A DNA stretch of 64,000 bases, taken from contig JAEEWW010000005.1 in the NCBI GenBank assembly GCA_016287815.1, positions 1 through 64,000 on the forward strand, read 5' to 3'. The stretch comes from Treponema sp. GTDB taxonomy: Bacteria; Spirochaetota; Spirochaetia; Treponematales; Treponemataceae. The translations under genes were made by a program, and so were the position numbers. This document shows, in pieces, positions 17,014 to 24,497 of the stretch (position 1 is the first letter of the stretch; each line of letters begins with the position of its first letter). A model generated the notes under the pieces. That model was not told the origin of the DNA. It saw nothing but the letters and a program-made list of their open reading frames with translations, and ran no database searches.

Positions 17014-17460
17014 TTAGAATACCATCTCCTTTACCGGTTCGTTTTGACCTTCAGATTCTTCTTCAAAAACTTCTTCTGCGGCTGCATTTTCAGGTGGTGT
17101 TACAGAATCTTTTTTATCAGGTTCACTTTTTTTTAAACGCTTGAATTCTATGTGCTCCGCGATGATGAAAACCCTGCTGACATTTTTACCTTCAGAGTTT
17201 TTCCAGCGGGCCTGTTTTAACCTTCCTACAACGCGCAGTCCCTGTCCTTTTTCAGTAATGTCTGCGCATAATTCGGCAAGTTTACCGTAAGTTTCTACGT
17301 TAAAGTAAGAAACTTCTTCATCGTAAGTTCCTGATGAATTCTTGTAATAGCGGTTAACAGCGAGCGGAAAAATACAGATGCTTGTTCCCTTAGGCGATGT
17401 GCGTAATTCAGGTTTGCGTACAGCATTGCCTTCCACGATTGTTGAGTTCAAATTGTTCAT
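17014..17460 (-). CDS. ssb: Single-stranded DNA-binding protein
   Basis: A 148-aa OB-fold protein: NSTIVEGNAVRKPELRTSPKGTSICIF, then NVETYGKLAELCADITEKGQGLRVVGRLKQARWKN. An acidic tail follows and ends EPVKEMVF instead of the usual DDDIPF tip. GGAGGACCC lies directly before ATG 17460, which fixes the start; the frame stays open further upstream. It protects single-stranded DNA in replication and repair. The tail lacks the canonical Ile-Pro-Phe but keeps a final Phe, so partner binding may differ. It stands alone, without rpsF or rpsR. Confidence 0.88.
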   Translation of the reverse strand: MNNLNSTIVEGNAVRKPELRTSPKGTSICIFPLAVNRYYKNSSGTYDEEVSYFNVETYGKLAELCADITEKGQGLRVVGRLKQARWKNSEGKNVSRVFIIAEHIEFKRLKKSEPDKKDSVTPPENAAAEEVFEEESEGQNEPVKEMVF

Positions 17461-17741
17461 GGGTCCTCCAAAACAGTTAGTTGATAGATGCCATGCAGGA
17501 ACTGCGCAGGATATGCGCATGTATCCCTGCATGTTACACATAATTAATTGGAGCGAATTTAAAAAACATGAAATAAATTCGGAAAAAAAATAAAAAAAAC
17601 TAAAAAAAATGAGGAATTTTTTGTTTTAGCTATAAAAACACGGCGCGAAGCGCATCGCCAAAGCCTTAAAAGGTTTTGAAGGAACTGACGGACGCGCTGT
17701 CAAAAAAATCTTTTTATAAAAATCGCTTAATAAAAAACGGC

Positions 17742-19667
17742 TTATGAAAGACCTTTTAAGAGATGAATTATGTACATCTGTACGTACATCTTTAAAGCTT
17801 CCGGCTCTCCAATTCTTTTCATGTTAGGAGTAGAGCAGAGTGTGCGTGCAAGGTTTTCAAGGCGGGATGAATCAAATGTTGAACCGTGCAGGGTGTTTAA
17901 AACTTTTCTGATGTAATCGCGAATCAAGGAATTTACATCTTCTTCAAGATTTGCGCGAGCCTGTTTGTCTATCATCTTGTTCCAGATTTTCAGGTAAGAA
18001 ACCATTTCGCGTTCAACAGTTGAGCCTTCCTGAGCAAAAAGCTGTTCAAGTTTTGCGGCACTTTGTGCAAGCTGCTTGCCGCGGCTTACTGGTTTAGACG
18101 ATTTTGAAGTTGATTTTCCCGGCATATCATCATAAACCTTCTGGAATGAAGATTTATTTGAAGAACTTGTTGAATGTCTTTGTTTTGGCTTTTTTGCGAA
18201 CAAAGAAACAATCCAGCTTAACAAAGGAATGAAATACCAGATAGGCAGTTCAATTTTTGCGTTGGAAAGAATATCCTGCTGCCTTAAAAGCAAGAGTGAT
18301 GAATACGGCAAAAGCTTATCATGCTCAAAAAGGGAAAGCTGAACTTCTGCATTTTTTGCCCGTAATTCGTATGTGAGCATCAGAAGAAAATTAGCGTTCA
18401 AAAGAGCATGCAGAACCGGTGAAAGTTTTGCTGTTTTTTCCTTAAGCATTTCTTCAAAACGCGCTGCGTTTGTCATTTCCGGCAGTTTGTTGAAATTCCT
18501 TAATTCTTCAACCCACTGATCTTTTATCATCTGACCAAGAGTTTCATGCGCTTCGTTGCAGAGCCGTATTATTAAAGGAACAATATTGTCTTTGTATATA
18601 AAGTAGCGTGTCCCGCTTGGAATTTTAAATACAAGAAGGCGCGGAAGTTTCGCCGTTCCTTCATCTTCGGATTCAGAAGTTTCATGTTCAAGGAATTTTT
18701 TCAAATCGTCAGCAGAATAAAGTTTTGTAAGCATAACGTTTTTTGAATTCGTAAAATTCAAAATGTCCTGCATCGTAAAATAGTACGGCGGCTTGAGCAG
18801 GTTTTTTTGCAGAGCTTCAAGAGCTTCCTGTGTCTGCTGTTCTGCTTTTATCTTGTCTTTATGATATGTTGTAATTATTTCAGAAATGTAGATTGCCTGC
18901 AGGACATTTACATCTTCCGGAGTAAAATCTTTTATGCTTTCGTAATCCTGCCGGATAAAATAGCAAAGCTGAGTCCAGAAATAAAAACTGTCACCGGAAT
19001 TTTTAAGTTCGGTTATTATGTTTTCAGAAAAATTAACGAATTTATTTATGAAATTCTTACAGGCTATTTCCTTGCCTGGGTTTGAAATACGTAGTTTTTT
19101 AGAAAAATATTCGTACTGGTCTTCTTTTAAAAGAAGTGTTCTGATTTTCGCGATACAGATATCGCCTAAGGTTTCTGCCGGTAAATTTGACGGAACAAGT
19201 ATTGAAGGAACATCGTGTGGCAGGGAAACTGCATATAATGTTTTGTCATTAAGTTCCTGTTTGTTCATGCCGATGGCAAGGTATTCCTGTGCTGTAATTT
19301 TTGTAAGGATATCCAGCGGCACAACTTTTGGTAAGTCACCAACGACAGGAAACGGATTTGTAGGTTTCTTCTGAAGTTCCTGATAGACTTTTGCGAATTT
19401 TTGAACAAAAGCAGGAAGATAGAAAATTGTTCTTTTTTTATCAGTTCCGCCGATTACTATCTGTTTTGATTCAACTAAAGATTCCAGATCTTTTTCTATG
19501 AGAGCATCGGAATTTCCAAGATAGGTTACAAGGTCTGCCTGTTCTTCTACATGAATCTGCGCATACTTTTTTACGTAAGAGATAAATTCCAGACAGTTTA
19601 CTAAAGGAGTATTCATTCTGTTTGCGTAAAACTTTAGAAGAGCAAAAAGCGTTGATTGACTTGCCAT
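17742..19667 (-). CDS. Conserved-looking protein of unknown function
   Basis: A 641-aa mostly helical protein without signal peptide. One hydrophobic stretch around residues 470-492 (LPIWYFIPLLSWIVSLFAKKPKQRH) is followed by a Ser/Lys-rich linker (about 495-540), then a helical C-terminal domain (EREMVSYLKIWNKMIDKQARANLEEDVNSL). The layout suggests a large cytoplasmic domain, a possible membrane anchor and a small C-terminal domain. I recognise no family. It has its own transcript and is divergent from hisC. Confidence 0.7.
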   Translation of the reverse strand: MASQSTLFALLKFYANRMNTPLVNCLEFISYVKKYAQIHVEEQADLVTYLGNSDALIEKDLESLVESKQIVIGGTDKKRTIFYLPAFVQKFAKVYQELQKKPTNPFPVVGDLPKVVPLDILTKITAQEYLAIGMNKQELNDKTLYAVSLPHDVPSILVPSNLPAETLGDICIAKIRTLLLKEDQYEYFSKKLRISNPGKEIACKNFINKFVNFSENIITELKNSGDSFYFWTQLCYFIRQDYESIKDFTPEDVNVLQAIYISEIITTYHKDKIKAEQQTQEALEALQKNLLKPPYYFTMQDILNFTNSKNVMLTKLYSADDLKKFLEHETSESEDEGTAKLPRLLVFKIPSGTRYFIYKDNIVPLIIRLCNEAHETLGQMIKDQWVEELRNFNKLPEMTNAARFEEMLKEKTAKLSPVLHALLNANFLLMLTYELRAKNAEVQLSLFEHDKLLPYSSLLLLRQQDILSNAKIELPIWYFIPLLSWIVSLFAKKPKQRHSTSSSNKSSFQKVYDDMPGKSTSKSSKPVSRGKQLAQSAAKLEQLFAQEGSTVEREMVSYLKIWNKMIDKQARANLEEDVNSLIRDYIRKVLNTLHGSTFDSSRLENLARTLCSTPNMKRIGEPEALKMYVQMYIIHLLKGLS

Positions 19668-19794
19668 AACTCTTATATTTTACCAATTACTTTTGTTTTT
19701 GGATAGTAAAAAAGTTTAAAAACTCCTTTTATTTTTACCGCCTTTCGTTGACCATAAGCGGTGCATTTCTTAAAATAAGGGAGAGAGGTAAAAA

Positions 19795-20967
19795 ATGCTT
19801 GCAAAAAGAATGAGTGCCCTGAATCCCTATGTTCCAGGGGAACAGCCGAAAGACCGGCCTTATATAAAATTGAATGCCAACGAAAATCCTTATCCGCCGG
19901 CTCCGGAAGTAGCAAAGGCAATAAGCGAATTTGTTTTATCTCACCCTGAAAAAATGGCTCTTTATCCTGATCCGGATTCCCTTTCTCTGCATGAGGAAAT
20001 TGCAGAAATGCTTAATAAAACAGGTGGCGTTTTATGCCGTACAGTCGTAACACATGAAGGAGCCGGCGGAGCCATCTCCGGAAACTGCCAGCCTTCGGAA
20101 AACGACAGGATTCCTTTTAAAGTTACGCCTGACATGATTTATACAGGAAACGGCAGTGATGAAGTTCTTTCTTTTGTTTTCTATGCTTTTTTTGACAGCG
20201 ACCGTCCTGTTGTAACTCCTTCTTTTTCTTACAGTTTTTATCCTGTATACGGAGGATTTTACAGCATTCCGCTTAATAAAATTGATTTAAAATCAGACTG
20301 GTCACTGGATACAGAAAAAATGCTTGAAGAAGCTAATAAAACTGATTCCGGTACTATTTTTGCAAATCCGAATGCTCCTACCGGTATTGGATTAAGCCGC
20401 GAGCAGGTTCGGCAGATGCTTTTAAAAGCTCCAAAGGATAAGGCTTTTGTTGTTGATGAAGCTTATGTTGATTTTGGCGGCGAAAGCTGCATTCCTTTGC
20501 TTGCAGAATTTAAAAACCTTGTTATCGTACGGACTTTCAGTAAAAGTTTATGTGGAGCCGGTATGCGTAGCGGTTATCTTGTTGCAAATCCTGAACTGAT
20601 TCAGGCTGTAACAACGGTAAAAAATTCACTGAATCATTTCCCTATGGATGCAATTACTCAGGTTGCAGCTTCTGCGGCATGTAAAAACGCTGCCTATTAT
20701 GCAGAAAAAGCAAAAGCTGTTGCCGAAGAAAGAGAAAAATTTTCTGCTTTTCTAAAGGCTCACGGCTGGAATGTTTTGCCTTCAAAAACCAATTTTGTGT
20801 TTGCAGAAAAACAAGGTGTTAACGGTCAGGAAGCTTACAGAAAAATAAAGCAGGATGGAATTCTTGTACGTATTTTTGCAACGCCGGGAATAGAAAACTA
20901 TCTTAGAATAACAATTGGAACACCGGAGCAGATGAAAGCTTTGGAAAAATCCATGGAATCTCTGTAA
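19795..20967 (+). CDS. hisC: Histidinol-phosphate aminotransferase HisC with insertion
   Basis: PLP enzyme converting imidazole-acetol phosphate and glutamate to histidinol phosphate. Motifs in order are KLNANENPYPP (about residue 23), YTGNGSDE (about 118), NPNAPTG (about 190), VVDEAYVDF (about 220) and RTFSKSLCGAGMRSGY with the PLP lysine (about 247). Between LHEEIAEML and the TGNGSDE motif it has about 33 extra residues with two Cys and several Gly, not found in standard HisC. No other his gene is nearby, so it may serve aromatic transamination instead. GGAGAGAGG precedes the ATG. Confidence 0.85.
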   Translation: MLAKRMSALNPYVPGEQPKDRPYIKLNANENPYPPAPEVAKAISEFVLSHPEKMALYPDPDSLSLHEEIAEMLNKTGGVLCRTVVTHEGAGGAISGNCQPSENDRIPFKVTPDMIYTGNGSDEVLSFVFYAFFDSDRPVVTPSFSYSFYPVYGGFYSIPLNKIDLKSDWSLDTEKMLEEANKTDSGTIFANPNAPTGIGLSREQVRQMLLKAPKDKAFVVDEAYVDFGGESCIPLLAEFKNLVIVRTFSKSLCGAGMRSGYLVANPELIQAVTTVKNSLNHFPMDAITQVAASAACKNAAYYAEKAKAVAEEREKFSAFLKAHGWNVLPSKTNFVFAEKQGVNGQEAYRKIKQDGILVRIFATPGIENYLRITIGTPEQMKALEKSMESL

Positions 20968-21026
20968 AGTTTCGGAAGTATTTTATTGCGATTTTATTTT
21001 GCGGCGGTCGTTATTTGTTCCTTGGT

Positions 21027-22019
21027 TTACTCGTTCGCCGCTTTCGGTGCTGTTGCTGTCGAGCAGATTCTAAAGCCCATGTAGTTATACACTTCGTTGG
21101 GGTCGTAGGAATATCTGTCTCCACAGTAGATGAACGGAGTATAGTCAGAAAAACTTCCGCCGCGTGCAACTCTTTGTGAACCGTAATGCGGGCCTGCGGC
21201 CATTTTTCCGGGCTCGACATCAATGTAGCTTTCCATCCAGTCCCAGCAGAATTCCATTACGTTGCCGCTCATATCAAACAAACCGGAATTATTTGCATTT
21301 CCGCTGCCGGGCGCTGGCATTGCTTCCGGTAAGAATGGATTTCCGGCAGTGCCAACTGTTCTTGTCCTTTTGCTGTTTGAAGGAATCCATGCAACGCTTT
21401 CTTCTATGCTTACAGGACCTTCTTTTTCTTCACTCTGACCGCTTGCAAGGTCTCCGCGCTGAAATCCGTTTTTGGTTTTCCTTGCGGCAAATTCCCATTC
21501 TTCTTCACGAGGAAGTCTGTAACCGTCTGAATCCCAGTTGCATGTGCATAAATCCAAAGATGCTGTATCGGCTGAATCGCGCAGGATTTTTCCGTTGTAA
21601 GTGTAGCAGGGAGTTTTTCCTTTTAATTCGCTTAATGCATTGCACCAAACAACTGCATCATACCAGTTTATCATTGTTACCGGCTGAAATCTGTCTTTAT
21701 CGGAAGGTTCTTTGCCGGGTTTTCCTTCGCTTCCGGCAATTCCCGGGTTTTGGAAATTGTAACCTAAAGTTTCTGCTGCAATTTTGACGGTATACCAGAG
21801 ATTGTATGTTGTTTCATACCTGTTCATTGAAAAAGATTTTATCCACCTTGTTGCAGTATAAGACTGGGAATGTTCGCCTATGGTGTAAACAGAATATTCT
21901 GCTTTATTTTCAGGAATAAAATTCACCATATCAAAGTCTGAGAATTTTTTTGCAGAAACAGGTGCGGCTGCAAGATACAAAAATACAAGTGCGGCGATTG
22001 CAAAGTTTTTTCTCATCAT
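21027..22019 (-). CDS. Exported SUMF1/FGE-fold protein lacking the first catalytic Cys
   Basis: A 330-aa protein with a signal peptide (residues 1-23, ending PVSA). The formylglycine-generating-enzyme-type sulfatase-modifying fold is clear: MNRYETTY, PVTMINWYDAVVWCNALSE, YRLPREEEWEFAAR, GLFDMSGNVMEFCWDW and RVARGGSF. In true FGE two Cys follow GGSF a few residues on. Here the stretch reads SDYTPFIYCGDRY, with a single Cys, so oxidase activity is doubtful. Spirochaetes use this fold widely in secreted proteins of unknown role. It starts 23 bases past corA and is probably co-transcribed. CGGAGA lies before the ATG. Confidence 0.82.
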   Translation of the reverse strand: MMRKNFAIAALVFLYLAAAPVSAKKFSDFDMVNFIPENKAEYSVYTIGEHSQSYTATRWIKSFSMNRYETTYNLWYTVKIAAETLGYNFQNPGIAGSEGKPGKEPSDKDRFQPVTMINWYDAVVWCNALSELKGKTPCYTYNGKILRDSADTASLDLCTCNWDSDGYRLPREEEWEFAARKTKNGFQRGDLASGQSEEKEGPVSIEESVAWIPSNSKRTRTVGTAGNPFLPEAMPAPGSGNANNSGLFDMSGNVMEFCWDWMESYIDVEPGKMAAGPHYGSQRVARGGSFSDYTPFIYCGDRYSYDPNEVYNYMGFRICSTATAPKAANE

Positions 22020-22042
22020 TTGTCTCCGAAATTAATTAAGGT

Positions 22043-23044
22043 TTATTTTTTCCGGCGGGAATCTTTATTTTTCCTTCGTTTAGACTTTGTATTTGTCTGA
22101 ATTACATTGGAACTTTTTGTAAAGATTATGTTCGCAATTATTGTTGAAATAATGCACCCAAGAACTACAAAGACCATCCCGAGTTTGCCGGAATTCTGTA
22201 AAGGCAGTTCAATATTCATGCCAAAGAAACTTACAATAAATGTTGGAATCATAATTACAATGTTGATTATTGTAAGTTTTTTCATAACGATGTTAAGGTT
22301 GTTTGAAATTACAGAGGCAAAGGCATCCATCATGCCGGAAAGAATGTTGCTGTAAGTATCGGTCATGCCGATTGCCTGCCGGTTATCTACTTCTACGTCG
22401 TCAAGCCATTCCTGGTCTTCTTCGTCAAAGCGCAAAAGTCTTGTTTTTCTGAATTTTTCAAGTAAGAGCTGATTATTTGCAAGTGACGTTGTAAAGTATT
22501 CCAGGGATTTTTCAAGGTTTAAAAGCTGAATGATTTCTTTGTTTTCAATAGAAATCTGAAGTTCTTTCTGAATTGTTGCAGACCGTCTGTTAATTTCCTT
22601 TAAGTAGCGCAGAAACAAGATATTTGCACGGCTTAAAATCTGAATCATAAAGGCAGGAAAGTCTGCAAGGCGAATTCCTTTTATTCTGTTTGCTGAAAAA
22701 TCACGAAGTACTTCACAGTCTGTCCAGCAGATAGTAATTATAAAGTTTTCTTTGATTATAATTCCCAACGGAGTTGTAATATAGGCAATTTCTGAATTGG
22801 GGTCGAAAATCGGAAGACGCATAATTACCAGAATGTAGCCGTCTGCCGGTTCCATTCGCGAAAGTTCATCCGGGTCAAGAATATCAAGAAGATGTTCATT
22901 TTCTATATTAAATTCACTTTCAAGCTGAGAAACTTCAGAAGGGGTAACAGAACGGACATCAACCCAGGTTTTTAACTGCGGGTTTAAGTCTTCCTTTTTT
23001 ACACGTACTAATTTTTGATGAGTTTGCTGCCAGTATGTAATCAT
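22043..23044 (-). CDS. corA: CorA-family magnesium transporter
   Basis: A 333-aa protein with a large N-terminal cytoplasmic domain, then two C-terminal membrane helices. GMN follows helix 1 (SFFGMNIELP, about residue 276), the selectivity motif of CorA channels. The C-terminus is strongly basic. CorA forms a pentameric channel for Mg2+ (or Co2+/Ni2+) uptake. AAAGGAC precedes the ATG. The 5' region holds a mini-ORF with its own strong ribosome site inside an inverted repeat, pointing to leader control. A SUMF1-fold gene follows after 23 bases. Confidence 0.88.
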   Translation of the reverse strand: MITYWQQTHQKLVRVKKEDLNPQLKTWVDVRSVTPSEVSQLESEFNIENEHLLDILDPDELSRMEPADGYILVIMRLPIFDPNSEIAYITTPLGIIIKENFIITICWTDCEVLRDFSANRIKGIRLADFPAFMIQILSRANILFLRYLKEINRRSATIQKELQISIENKEIIQLLNLEKSLEYFTTSLANNQLLLEKFRKTRLLRFDEEDQEWLDDVEVDNRQAIGMTDTYSNILSGMMDAFASVISNNLNIVMKKLTIINIVIMIPTFIVSFFGMNIELPLQNSGKLGMVFVVLGCIISTIIANIIFTKSSNVIQTNTKSKRRKNKDSRRKK

Positions 23045-23094
23045 TTTTATGTCCTTTTACGCAAGATTTTTTAGCGTGCAGAACAATGGCGACT

Positions 23095-23181
23095 TTATTT
23101 CCGTTTTAGTCCTGCAGAGGCTTTTATGCAGTTCACGCTGCATAAGTGATAATCTGAACTACGACTCGAGCCGCTGTCCAT
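23095..23181 (-). CDS. 28-aa leader mini-ORF upstream of corA
   Basis: An ATG at 23181 is preceded by AAGGAGG at ideal distance (7 nt). The frame gives 28 residues, beginning MDSGSSRSSDYHLCSVNC and ending GLKRK, then TAA 50 bases before corA. The mini-ORF and its ribosome site lie in the loop of a 10-bp perfect inverted repeat, TTTCCGTTTT (23098-23107) and AAAACGGAAA (23214-23223). The last two codons form part of the stem. Translating ribosomes would open the stem, as in leader-peptide attenuation. It has no resemblance I can name. A free-standing small Cys-containing protein is the alternative. Confidence 0.6.
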   Translation of the reverse strand: MDSGSSRSSDYHLCSVNCIKASAGLKRK

Positions 23182-23425
23182 AAAAAAACCTCCTTAATAA
23201 TGCGGGTGTCCGGAAAACGGAAAACCATGCATGAAATAGGCTTTGTTTTAATCTTTTTTCATTTTGCAGAATTAAAACTTGCCGGGTTTTAGAACCCAAA
23301 CGGTTTAACAAACTACTTAATATTTTACCGAATTTTTTTTTTCAGAGCAAGTTTTTTGCAAAAAGTTTCATATTTTTTAGATTCTCGCCAATTAATTAGT
23401 CATACAAGATAAAAGGAGGTTTTGT

Positions 23426-23764
23426 ATGAGTAAATGCTGTAAGTTTTCTTTGTCGCCGGATTTCTGCATGTTTAACGGAGCTGCAATTATCGAGCAGGAT
23501 AAAAATAAAATTCATTTCGGGCTTGTCCGCCCCGAAGATACAGAATTGCGTATGAAGCTTTTCATGGCTTTTGCAACTTTTTTACGTGATAAAAATATTG
23601 CCGCAGTTCCAGTCCTTACGTTTTCGCTTTTAACGCAAAGGCAGCTTTTGCATTATGTTTCTTCATTATGTAAAAAGATTTCTTATTCTTTTAAAGGTGA
23701 AGAATCTGATAAAAAGGACTTTCTGGTTTTGCGCAGATTTCTTGCACAGGGAGTTGCTGTATGA
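23426..23764 (+). CDS. Small protein of unknown function
   Basis: A 112-aa protein, MSKCCKFSLSPDFCMFNGAAI at the start, with four Cys in the first 70 residues or so and the block HFGLVRPEDTELRMKLFMAF. No signal peptide or membrane helix is evident. The FGLV-PED block faintly recalls the N-terminal domain of type II secretion ATPases, too weak to use. AAAGGAGG precedes the ATG, so translation is very likely. The stop codon overlaps the start of the next gene (ATGA), which suggests translational coupling. Confidence 0.6.
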   Translation: MSKCCKFSLSPDFCMFNGAAIIEQDKNKIHFGLVRPEDTELRMKLFMAFATFLRDKNIAAVPVLTFSLLTQRQLLHYVSSLCKKISYSFKGEESDKKDFLVLRRFLAQGVAV

Positions 23765-24297
23765 TGAGTGAGAAGAGATCCGGAAAGAGAAAAAGATCTG
23801 ATTTTATCAGTTTTACAATAATTTATATTTTGTTCTTTTCTTCCTGCATGTTTTTTTCAGCATGTTCGTCATCTGGTACATCAAATTTTTTCAGTTCATC
23901 GCTTAAAAAGTCAGGTTGTCCGTATGAGATTGAAGACCTGGAAATAAAAAACTGCGAAGAAAGCTCTGCAAATTTTACTGATTCACTTTGCTTTGTATTT
24001 TTAAACCTTTCAAAAAAAACTGTAAAAAAACTTACGGTAACATTTTCAATTTCTTATCCTGAAAAGGAGTTTTTTTCAGAAAACAGATTTTACAGGACGG
24101 TTGAAGCTGAGGTTTTTCCTTTTGCAAGTGAAGAAATTCAAATTCAGCTTGATGAGTATCTGGAAGAATGTTCTATAAAAATAGAAGAAATAGAAAATGA
24201 ATGTACCTGTGAAACGGAGTCAGTCTTTATTTCAGGAATTTCATATACAGACGGAACATCCTGGCGTGATGTTTACGGAGCTTATGCTCACTGGTGA
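23761..24297 (+). CDS. Putative lipoprotein of unknown function
   Basis: A 178-aa protein with a basic N-terminus (KRSGKRKRSD), hydrophobic segment (about residues 16-34) and lipobox-like FFSACSSSG. The mature part is acidic with a beta-sandwich look (SLCFVFLNLSKKTVKKLTVTFSISYP), and has an ECTCE pair late on. It overlaps the upstream small gene by four bases. The pair is probably one functional unit, but I cannot assign a role. Confidence 0.6.
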   Translation: MMSEKRSGKRKRSDFISFTIIYILFFSSCMFFSACSSSGTSNFFSSSLKKSGCPYEIEDLEIKNCEESSANFTDSLCFVFLNLSKKTVKKLTVTFSISYPEKEFFSENRFYRTVEAEVFPFASEEIQIQLDEYLEECSIKIEEIENECTCETESVFISGISYTDGTSWRDVYGAYAHW

Positions 24298-24380
24298 TAG
24301 GCACAAGTGTACGGGGCTAATTTTTAATGTGTCTTCCTTTTATGTATTTTTGCTCATCGCATTTGCCATTGTATTTACTA

Positions 24381-24456
24381 TTGCATTAATATTATAAATA
24401 TGTATAATTAATTCAATATTTGCATAAATATGCGTTTTATGCTTGCGTATTAATGC
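24381..24456 (+). promoter_or_regulatory. Citrate synthase promoter with three related AT-rich elements
   Basis: TTGCAT (24381-24386) and an extended -10 TGTATAAT (24401-24408) are 16 nt apart. GCATTAATATTA (24383-24394), GCATAAATATGC (24422-24433) and the reverse of GCGTATTAATGC (24445-24456) share the pattern GCATWAATA. The second and third follow the -10 box, a good place for a repressor. Confidence 0.45.
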
Positions 24457-24497
24457 ATGTTTTTTGGTATTTTCGTATAGCAATGGGGGTATACATT

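Noticed and set aside
23045-23300. M-box (ykoK) magnesium riboswitch upstream of corA
   Set aside because: I could not find the conserved M-box core. The mini-ORF and inverted repeat explain the structure better.
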